A stretch of 38,191 nucleotides of DNA from Candidatus Moraniibacteriota bacterium (GTDB lineage: Bacteria > Patescibacteriota > Minisyncoccia > Moranbacterales > UBA1568): NCBI GenBank assembly GCA_013336285.1, contig JAAXTX010000008.1, positions 1 to 38,191 of the forward strand. The letters are read 5' to 3'. The notes beneath the pieces were generated by a model, which saw only the letters and a list, made by a program, of their open reading frames with translations, was not told the origin of the DNA and did not search any database. The first letter of the stretch is position 1. Each line of letters starts with the position of its first letter. The position numbers were made by a program, and so were the translations under genes. Shown one piece after another: positions 1-7,507 of the stretch.

Positions 1-266
1 TCCCCTGCCTGAGGGGAGCTCCCGTGGCCCTGCACGGGTGAGGGGTGGGAGCTGCTCCCTGTTCAATGTTATCTGTTCACTGTTCCCCGATTCCCCCGTC
101 GGGACCGCGGAAAGGAAGGCGTGCATGTCGCCTTTCCTTCCGCCGTCCCACCCAAAAAGGAGCGGTTTACTCCCCTCCGGACGGCAGAAATGTTTGAAAA
201 AATAGCTTTGTTAACGCCTGCCATTATGAGATTCGTCTCGTGTGAAGCGGGCAAAAAAAAATCGAT

Positions 267-422
267 ATGAAAAAAACAGTTTCGTCAGTTTCGCCTGCAA
301 AGCAGGCCGGCACGCAGCCATCTAAGCTGCACAAAAAGTCTGTCGCGGACCGCCGCGCGACAGTCCGCACCCACCACGTTGGGGCGGACACGACATTGCT
401 GGCGAAGAAATTCGCCAAGTAA
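267..422 (+). CDS. small basic hypothetical protein, 51 aa (MKKTVSSVSPAKQAGTQPSKLHKKSVADRRATVRTHHVGADTTLLAKKFAK)
   Basis: ATG at 267 to TAA at 420-422, below the length cut-off of the ORF track; followed by a hairpin plus T5 at 439-478. Confidence 0.4.
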   Translation: MKKTVSSVSPAKQAGTQPSKLHKKSVADRRATVRTHHVGADTTLLAKKFAK

Positions 423-438
423 GTCCGGGGTTTCCAAA

Positions 439-478
439 GGGTCAGCGACGATTAATTTCCTTGCTGACCCAACTTTTT
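439..478 (+). terminator. rho-independent terminator candidate
   Basis: GGGTCAGC (439-446) pairs with GCTGACCC (463-470), followed by AACTTTTTG. Confidence 0.55.
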
Positions 479-599
479 GAGAACTTGATCATCCGATCGA
501 GGCCTCAAAGAAGTTTTCATAAATCGTAATCAGTAAACTAATAAATCATATGTAGTAACTAACACCACGTCCATTCTTCCTCCAACCATCTTGGCGGCG

Positions 600-1090
600 T
601 TTCGAGAGAAATAGCATGTGTTTTCTCCCGGACCGCCGCCCGGATATGGTGCGGTAAGACAGTTCAAAACCACAAAAGTCCGCGAGGACAAGGAGGCGAG
701 ATGTTTCAGGACATCTAAGGTAGGTCGTTGCCCAGCGACCTTAAATGAAGTCGGCAGGCGCGTACCCGCCTCAAACTGCTTAGGAGGTCTCAACACCGAA
801 ACCATGAGGTATGTCATGCGTGGAAAATGTTGGAGGAGCTATGTTTTCGGCATAGTGGCAAATGACACGGATTGGAAAACGGTCTTTTGTCTGTCGACTA
901 CCGGTTAGTCGAATGTTATAGACGGGGTGGCGTCCGTCCGCGGTCAGTCGCGACAGCTAAGAAAAACCTAGGTCTTGGGAATGCCGCCGATATTTTTGCT
1001 TCGGCAACGAAATCGAGGAGTGAATATCACTTCGAGTCAGCCTAAGACGACAACTTCAAAAACATTACTCCCTCAAGGAAGACAGAGGGA
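600..1090 (+). ncRNA. candidate structured RNA / long structured 5' leader of the PPDK-like gene
   Basis: About 490 nt without a convincing CDS, packed with short perfect hairpins: GTCC-GCGA-GGAC 678-689, AGATGT/ACATCT 699-716, AGGTCG/CGACCT 722-741, AGGCG/CGCCT 756-771, CTATG/CATAG 839-855, TCGACTA/TAGTCGA 894-912, GACG/CGTC 921-934, GCCGA/TCGGC 986-1005, AGTGA/TCACT 1019-1031, TCCCTC/GAGGGA 1069-1090. Confidence 0.4.
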
Positions 1091-1101
1091 AAGGAGGTGA
1101 A

Positions 1102-3336
1102 ATGAAAAAAGAACTCATTTATCTCCTTGGGGAGAGCAATGGGAAAAACCCGCTTCCAACCATGGTTTTGGGAGGAAAGGGTAAGGCAATCGACGAAATG
1201 TCCCGTGACGGGATGCCGGTCCCACCGGCATTCACACTCCGGACCGGAGTCAGTCGTGCCTTCATGCAAGAAAAATGTCTGCCCCGACGCCTTGCATGGC
1301 ATCTGAAAAGGGGTATGTCGGAACTGGAAAAATCGACTGGCAGAAGATTTGGCGATCCAGCCAATCCTCTGTTGGTGTCGGTTCGATCCGGTGCTGCCGT
1401 ATCCATGCCCGGCATGATGGATACGATCCTGAATCTCGGCCTCAACCCGGAAACGACGATGGGGTTGGGCCGTATTGCCGGAGAAAGATTCGCTTGGGAC
1501 AGTTATCGGAGATTTCTTTCGCTTTTCGGCACTACGGTACTGGGAGTGAGTAAGGAGTCTTTTGAGAGCTTCCTTAGCACCTTGAAGAAAGATTTGGGGG
1601 TGGCAGACGACAGTCACCTGTCGGTAGACATACTGAAGCAAGTCTGCGATGTATTCCGCATCATAATAAAGCAGGCAAGCAAAGTTGAAATGCCAGATGA
1701 CCCGTGGCAACAACTCACGATGGCGCTACTCGCTGTCATGGAATCGTGGAAATCGGAAAGGGCCATGCTTTATCGGGAGAAATATGACATCCCGGAATGG
1801 CACGGAACCGCCGTAAACGTGCAGGCAATGGTATTCGGTAATCTCAATGACCGTTCCTGTACGGGAGTCGTCTTCAGCCGCAACGTCGCAACAGGAGAAA
1901 AAGGCCTCTACGGTGAATTTCTCGTCAATGCGCAGGGTGAAGATGTCGTATCCGGGGCCAGAACCCCGAGCCCGATTGCCGAAATGCAGCTATGGGATCG
2001 GGAATTGCACGATGAACTAGAGCGCTTGGTCATGAAACTTGAGGCCAAGTATCAGGACGTCGTGGATGTGGAGTTCACCGTAGAAAACGGAAAGCTCTAT
2101 ATCCTGCAGTCCCGGATTGCAAAAAGGACGCCCGAAGCTGCTGCGACCGTTGCCGTACACATGTTCTGGGACAAGACATGGGATCGCGAACGGTCGCTTG
2201 ATGCCGTGACACCCGAACAGGTATGGCAATTGCACACGCAATCGTTTGATGCTGATGCTCTAAAATCAGCTACGATCATTGCAAGGGGTATTCCAGCCTC
2301 GCCAGGCGCCATAGTGGGCACTGTTACCCTATCATCGCGATCGGCCGTTGAATTGGCGGCTCGCGGGAAAGTAGTGATTCTCGTAAGACCTGACACCTCT
2401 CCTGACGATCTGTCAGGTATGTTGGCAAGTGTCGGAGTCATCACGGGCACAGGCGGATCCACATCGCACGCTGCAGTCGTTTGTCGCGGTATGGGTAAGC
2501 CGGCCGTGGTCGGTTGCGATATCGATTCTCTCAAAGAAGGTGGCCTCGTCTCCATTGATGGCGCAACCGGAACCGTCTTTCTCGGAGAAGTAAAAAGAAA
2601 TGAAGCAAACAAAAAAAAGGAGGTAAACATCTTTCTCAGGTGGGTCGATCGGTTCCGTCGAATCAAGAGGAAGCCGAGAATCGGTTTCGAATACTATGGC
2701 AAGAGAGAGTCGTTTAACAGACTGTTAAATGACTTCTATCTATCCGAAGCTATAGCGGCAGAAACTGCTTCCACCGAAGCAAGTCAATTACGTGAAAAAA
2801 TCCACACAACAACAGCTGAACATATCGCGTGTTATCTCGCGATAGCTGTTGCCGGCGAATTACGGCATGCAAGAAGTATCACAAGGGAGATATCATCGTA
2901 CCTGAAAGAATTCGATATCTCGCTCGGAGGAGAGCGTCTGCCCGCACAAGGTAAAATCATCGCGATTCTGAAAAATGCGAGTGATCCCAAGAAAGGCATC
3001 CGGTTCTTCGAAGGCGCCGTAAAGGCTTTCAGGGAATGCGAATGGAAAGAAGGATTCGGTGGCAGTCAGTGGGCGCAGATCGCGGAAGCGCCGATCAATT
3101 ACCTTGCCGGTACAGTAAGTGATAGCGTGTTCGTAGATCACGCATTCGATCTACAGCACAACAACGGCTCGGTTTTTGGAAAGCACGACATGCTGTACGG
3201 AAGTCGCGACCTTCTTCAGAGCCAGCTAGAAGCAAAAAAGCTCGCGACCGGGAACGCGAGAGAATTGAGGAAGAAACTGAGCTGGATCTGTAATGAGTTC
3301 TCTCCCGAAGTCATCGCCATGCTCGAAAAAAATTAA
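1102..3336 (+). CDS. PPDK-like protein: nucleotide-binding and phosphohistidine domains, no PEP/pyruvate TIM barrel, unknown C-terminal module
   Basis: PPDK signatures SVRSGAAVSMPGMMDTILNLG, TAVNVQAMVFGN..GVVFSRNVATGEKGLYGEFLVNAQGEDVVSG and GTGGSTSHAAVVCRGMGKPAVVG; strong SD AAGGAGGTGA just before the ATG. Confidence 0.85.
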   Translation: MKKELIYLLGESNGKNPLPTMVLGGKGKAIDEMSRDGMPVPPAFTLRTGVSRAFMQEKCLPRRLAWHLKRGMSELEKSTGRRFGDPANPLLVSVRSGAAVSMPGMMDTILNLGLNPETTMGLGRIAGERFAWDSYRRFLSLFGTTVLGVSKESFESFLSTLKKDLGVADDSHLSVDILKQVCDVFRIIIKQASKVEMPDDPWQQLTMALLAVMESWKSERAMLYREKYDIPEWHGTAVNVQAMVFGNLNDRSCTGVVFSRNVATGEKGLYGEFLVNAQGEDVVSGARTPSPIAEMQLWDRELHDELERLVMKLEAKYQDVVDVEFTVENGKLYILQSRIAKRTPEAAATVAVHMFWDKTWDRERSLDAVTPEQVWQLHTQSFDADALKSATIIARGIPASPGAIVGTVTLSSRSAVELAARGKVVILVRPDTSPDDLSGMLASVGVITGTGGSTSHAAVVCRGMGKPAVVGCDIDSLKEGGLVSIDGATGTVFLGEVKRNEANKKKEVNIFLRWVDRFRRIKRKPRIGFEYYGKRESFNRLLNDFYLSEAIAAETASTEASQLREKIHTTTAEHIACYLAIAVAGELRHARSITREISSYLKEFDISLGGERLPAQGKIIAILKNASDPKKGIRFFEGAVKAFRECEWKEGFGGSQWAQIAEAPINYLAGTVSDSVFVDHAFDLQHNNGSVFGKHDMLYGSRDLLQSQLEAKKLATGNARELRKKLSWICNEFSPEVIAMLEKN

Positions 3337-3338
3337 AA

Positions 3339-3953
3339 ATGACAGTGAAAAAGAAACAAGCAAAAGGAGGGAGCGGGGGAGGCTTGGCTATGCCGAAGGC
3401 TCCACCTCTTCCGCCACATCCGGAACACCGAGGTGAACCGGTCCGGGTCGGTCCCTATACCATCCTCGCGGGTGGGATACGCGACCTCGTGGCCGAGGAT
3501 CTCGAAAAGGCGGACGTACTGATCCCGCTTCTCGACAGTCTGCCGAGGCTTGAGTTTGGCAGGCCGTATCAGATTCTGGCCGCGCCGCTCGCCGACTATG
3601 GCGGTGTGCCGAACAACTGGGAGCAGTTCCTGCGCGAGCAGGTAATCCCGCTCCTGGCCACCGAAAAAAAGGTGCTCGCGTTCTGCCACGGCTCTCACGG
3701 CAGAACCGGCTGCTTCCTCGCATCGCTCATCGCGATCCTGGAGACACCGGAAGAGACTCCTGACCCGATTGCCGCGGTGCGAAAGCGTCATTGCAAAAAG
3801 GCAGTAGAGTCGCAGGCGCAAGCGGAAGCAGTTTTTGCCCTCCGGGGCGAAAAACTCCCTCAGAAGTATTCGATGGAATTCACAAAAAAACCCGCTACTG
3901 TCTGGCCTTTGCCGCAAGACAACTGGTGGAACTTTCTTCCAACAGCTCACTGA
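3339..3953 (+). CDS. protein tyrosine / dual-specificity phosphatase-like protein (start may instead be 3390)
   Basis: CX5R-type motif FCHGSHGRTG; starts 2 nt after the stop of the PPDK-like gene. Confidence 0.65.
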   Translation: MTVKKKQAKGGSGGGLAMPKAPPLPPHPEHRGEPVRVGPYTILAGGIRDLVAEDLEKADVLIPLLDSLPRLEFGRPYQILAAPLADYGGVPNNWEQFLREQVIPLLATEKKVLAFCHGSHGRTGCFLASLIAILETPEETPDPIAAVRKRHCKKAVESQAQAEAVFALRGEKLPQKYSMEFTKKPATVWPLPQDNWWNFLPTAH

Positions 3954-3981
3954 GTACGCGGTGGGCAAAAAAACAAAAACC

Positions 3982-4338
3982 ATGAATAAATTCTTCATGG
4001 CCGGCACCGAAGGTACCGGCGAGTATGTCGTGATAGCCGTCACCGGCAAGGGCCGCGTCGGCTACCGCGTGCTCGAGGGCGCGGTCCGCGTCCGGGTTGA
4101 ACCGAAGAACCAGAAATGGGCCGTCCAGATGGCTCCGCTCTTCGGATATGACTGGAAGGTTCCGGACGGTCAGTTCCGGTTCTCAACCGTCGTGAGCGAC
4201 CCGGCCCCGGCAATCCGCCTCGGCCTTGAGGCCATCGGTGCGATTGTCAAACCGACGGTCCAGGTGAATGCCACCGCCCCTGATTGGGCCAAGGCGCTTC
4301 TCGCCTCAGCAGAGGTAGTGAATCAGGTCAAGGCATAA
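3982..4338 (+). CDS. hypothetical protein, 118 aa (MNKFFMAGTEGTGEYVVIAV...)
   Basis: Start chosen at 3982 to avoid overlap with the upstream gene; same strand and spacing as the preceding genes. Confidence 0.5.
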   Translation: MNKFFMAGTEGTGEYVVIAVTGKGRVGYRVLEGAVRVRVEPKNQKWAVQMAPLFGYDWKVPDGQFRFSTVVSDPAPAIRLGLEAIGAIVKPTVQVNATAPDWAKALLASAEVVNQVKA

Positions 4339-4622
4339 AGACCCTTTACACTCGCGTCAATGAACGCGTTCGCTGAAAACAATCCACAGCGGTAAATGAA
4401 CAGGTCGTCAGTCTCGTATCACGGGAATGTCCTGACGGAAACAAAGACAACACACGTGGGCCATATAGGGATTCATCCCTGGGAAGCAGAGCCTAAAAAT
4501 GAACAACGGTTTCAAAGAGAGCAAGCGTCATGTGGTATGGCCTTGCTCTTTCTTCCAAGCCCGAGCACGGTGGTGACGGTTTTGGAAGAAAATACTAAAC
4601 ATTAAATAATAGTAAGACTCCG

Positions 4623-4988
4623 ATGAGAAGAATCGTCGTCATGAACGAATCCCACAAACTTTTTCCTGAACAGAAAACTCTTCTTCAGGAAAAATTTGGC
4701 ACCTATGAGATCCTCTCGGTGCCGGAAGAAGGCTGGACACTCGAAGAAATGAGAGGTGTCGCCGACAGTATCGACCTATGGCAAGATCAGGTGCTCTTCG
4801 TATCACCGGTCCCATACCTCTTGGCTACCCTTAGTTTCAAGGCCGGCGAAATGTGCGGGCTTGTCGGACCCATTCCGGAAGATCGGCGCGGAGTGTACAT
4901 ATTCCACAACGACTTACGGGAGAAGAAGGAATTGCCGGGAGGAAGAATCGTATCCGTAACAGCAACGACTGGCTGGGTAACGGTCTAA
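4623..4988 (+). CDS. hypothetical protein, 121 aa
   Basis: Open frame with plausible protein composition; no family recognised. Confidence 0.5.
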   Translation: MRRIVVMNESHKLFPEQKTLLQEKFGTYEILSVPEEGWTLEEMRGVADSIDLWQDQVLFVSPVPYLLATLSFKAGEMCGLVGPIPEDRRGVYIFHNDLREKKELPGGRIVSVTATTGWVTV

Positions 4989-5263
4989 TCAAATACGCCA
5001 GTGGAGGGAAGAAAGAACGGTTATTTCTTCCCAAATATTCCCTCCCCTGGCACAGTTTTTCGAGTCCTTGGACCATTCGAGGATTCGAAGTGACTGTTTC
5101 CCTCTCCCGTCCCGCAGACGAGCCGATTCGCGATATATACGACCCCGTACAGGTCATTCGCCAATCCACTCTTCGTGATGTCGCCGTCTCCGAAAGATCT
5201 CTCTCCTTTCGGGAGCACTCCGACTCATCCCGCTCGTCCGCGGAACAAGGGATGGAATCAATG

Positions 5264-5292
5264 ATAACGAGGCGTGCGCCTCGTTATTTTTT
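5264..5292 (+). terminator. rho-independent terminator
   Basis: ATAACGAGGC-GTGC-GCCTCGTTAT followed by a T run (5287-5292). Confidence 0.85.
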
Positions 5293-5454
5293 CGTACCCG
5301 TTCTTTCCTTTCTGTATTCGCCACACCAAAGCCTGAGTGTGGGCGGGTCGTTTCCCGTTACCATCCCTGTCTACGGATTATTTATTCTGTCTACCCTCCC
5401 CGCCCCCGGATTCTCCTCCCAACGCGTTAACGTATGAACCCGTTAACGATCTGA

Positions 5455-5892
5455 CTAACTTTTCCAAGTTATCCTCCGCTCCGTTTCCGACACCCATTCG
5501 AGTGAAACCTCCACGATATCCTCGGGAAGGATGCTTTCGACGCGTTCCGGCCATTCAAGCAATACGATCCCCTCCGGATCCGTGATCCATTCCTCGAATC
5601 CGAGCCGGGCGAGATCATCCGGATCGTGTATTCGATACGCGTCGATGTGATAGACGCGCAGGATACCCTGCGACGATGATTCGGAAAGGTCGTACCGATG
5701 CATGATGACGAAGGTCGGGCTCTGAAAGGGGCCCGGGGCACCGAGCGCCGCAAGGACACCCGAAGAAAACGCCGTCTTGCCCGCGCCAAGGCCCCCCCGA
5801 AGTGCGACGACGCTTCCCGCCTGGGCACGAGCTGCGAATTTCGCCGCGATTCGTTTCGTTTCGTCTTCGGAATGGGAAATCATATCGTCCAT
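5455..5892 (-). CDS. tsaE: tRNA threonylcarbamoyladenosine biosynthesis ATPase TsaE
   Basis: P-loop GGLGAGKT, then SPTFVIMHRYD, HIDAYRI, LGFEEW and LLEWPERV, typical of TsaE. Confidence 0.92.
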   Translation of the reverse strand: MDDMISHSEDETKRIAAKFAARAQAGSVVALRGGLGAGKTAFSSGVLAALGAPGPFQSPTFVIMHRYDLSESSSQGILRVYHIDAYRIHDPDDLARLGFEEWITDPEGIVLLEWPERVESILPEDIVEVSLEWVSETERRITWKS

Positions 5893-5989
5893 ATCGTTCG
5901 CAAATCATTATTTTCATGTCACGATGAGCTCTTCCTCAGACGTATACTACTTCCCCCCGGCATCGGAAGCAACATCCGTACACCTTTAT

Positions 5990-6018
5990 TTGACATCACG
6001 GTTTTCTCCTGATATTCT
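5990..6018 (+). promoter_or_regulatory. sigma70-type promoter for the DHH-like gene
   Basis: TTGACA (5990-5995), 17 bp spacer, TATTCT (6013-6018). Confidence 0.65.
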
Positions 6019-6100
6019 GCCCCTCCTGGCCAGAAATCGATACCGACAGTTCCGCCGGAATTCCGTTCATCCTATTCTTTCCTTCATACGGGCTCACGCT

Positions 6101-7246
6101 ATGTCCCTCTCTCCCGCCGAACAGTTCGCCGAACTCATCCGGAAAAGCACGAATCCGATCATTTTGCTTCCCAGTTATCCTTCGAAGGACGTGGTCGCGT
6201 CCGCCGTGGCACTCTCGCGCTTTCTCGGAAATCAGGGAAAGCAGGTAACGGTCGCCGGGGAAGGAATTTCTGCCCGATTCGGAGAACTTCCGTTTTTGCC
6301 GGTCCCGACATCCGTCCTCGAATCACTCTCCGGCACGCGTGATTTCGTCCTCTCTTTCGATACGACCAGGAACCGCATCCTATCCGCACGGACCGAAGAA
6401 GTCGCAGGCGAGTTCCGCATCTATATCACGCCGGAGCAGGGAACGATAGATCCGCGCGACTTTTCTTTCATACCCGCTCGTTTCCAGTACGACGTGGTAT
6501 TCGTCCTCGGATCGCCGGATAAGGAGTCCGTCGGTACCCTGTACGAGGAAAGTCCGGATATCTTCTATGAAGTTCCGGTAATCAATGTCGATACGCGCGC
6601 CGAGAACGAACATTTCGGTCAGCTTAATCTCGTCGACATGACCGCGTCCTCGGTTTCGGAAATCCTCTTCGGGGTCTTCTCGGCCATAGACCAGAAAGCG
6701 ATCGATGCGACCGTTGCGGAAGGATTGCTGACCGGCATCATAACGGCTACCGACAGTTTCCAAAAAAAGAACACTACGCCGAGATCGCTTGAGATCGCAT
6801 CAAGACTGATCGCACTCGGGGCGGACCGCGAAAAAATCGTACTCTCCCTCTACAAGACCCAGCCATTCAATATTCTGAAACTCTGGGGGCGGGTCCTCAC
6901 GAATCTCCGATGGGACGAGCATCTTCGTCTCGTCTCCGCGAAATTATCACTCGATGATTTCGTCCGGAGCCGCACGAAACCCGAAGATCTCCCGGCCATA
7001 CTCGACCGGATCAAGGCGAATTTCTCATCCGGATCGTTCTTTGCCGTCCTCCATCCGGATACAGCCGACAAAGTCGCGGTCGTCCTGAAGACATCGGCGA
7101 GTGAACAGGCATTGCGGTTGTCGAAAACGATAGACGGGGCGATCCTGCATGGAGATGCGCTTCACTTCACGATTCCCGGCACTATCTCCGAAGAGACCGA
7201 GATGGCGTTCTTCGATATCATCAGGAAGGCGACCGAGGGCAAATAA
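6101..7246 (+). CDS. DHH-family phosphoesterase-like protein with degenerate catalytic motifs
   Basis: Fold-level similarity to NrnA/RecJ-like DHH proteins (VINVDTR..ENEHFGQLNLVDMTASSVSEIL), but DHH reads DTR; start trimmed from 5777 to 6101. Confidence 0.7.
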   Translation: MSLSPAEQFAELIRKSTNPIILLPSYPSKDVVASAVALSRFLGNQGKQVTVAGEGISARFGELPFLPVPTSVLESLSGTRDFVLSFDTTRNRILSARTEEVAGEFRIYITPEQGTIDPRDFSFIPARFQYDVVFVLGSPDKESVGTLYEESPDIFYEVPVINVDTRAENEHFGQLNLVDMTASSVSEILFGVFSAIDQKAIDATVAEGLLTGIITATDSFQKKNTTPRSLEIASRLIALGADREKIVLSLYKTQPFNILKLWGRVLTNLRWDEHLRLVSAKLSLDDFVRSRTKPEDLPAILDRIKANFSSGSFFAVLHPDTADKVAVVLKTSASEQALRLSKTIDGAILHGDALHFTIPGTISEETEMAFFDIIRKATEGK

Positions 7247-7274
7247 GGCCACGTTCACGAGATACGTGACGGTG

Positions 7275-7303
7275 AGACCGTTCCGACCGGACGGTCTTTT
7301 TCT
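7275..7303 (+). terminator. rho-independent terminator
   Basis: AGACCGT (7275-7281) pairs with ACGGTCT (7291-7297), followed by a T-rich tract. Confidence 0.75.
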
Positions 7304-7507
7304 TATTGGAAAATTTCTTGAAACCGTCATCATTTTCGAACCGGCGTCAGGACCATGCGATCCCGCCACCCTACTCCGTCCCATCGTTACGGTTCCGACG
7401 ATCATCAGTCCGTTTCGTTCCTCTTTCCGCGCTTTTCGGGTACAATAGGGTGCATAGACGGCCGCTATGCTTTCGCATGGTCCGATCAAGAACTAAACAC
7501 CCACACT

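Noticed and set aside
618-908. 96-aa + strand ORF in the structured block
   Set aside because: Dominated by hairpin-forming sequence; no recognisable family or good SD. Kept as a possible refutation of the RNA hypothesis rather than called as CDS.
600-1060. tmRNA or RNase P RNA
   Set aside because: Looked for tRNA-like ends, a tag ORF ending in ALAA, and the RNase P GAGGAAAGTCC/ACAGAA core; none seen convincingly. Infernal would be decisive.
4396-4605. 69-aa + strand ORF
   Set aside because: Short, no family, no clear ribosome-binding site; unsupported as a gene.
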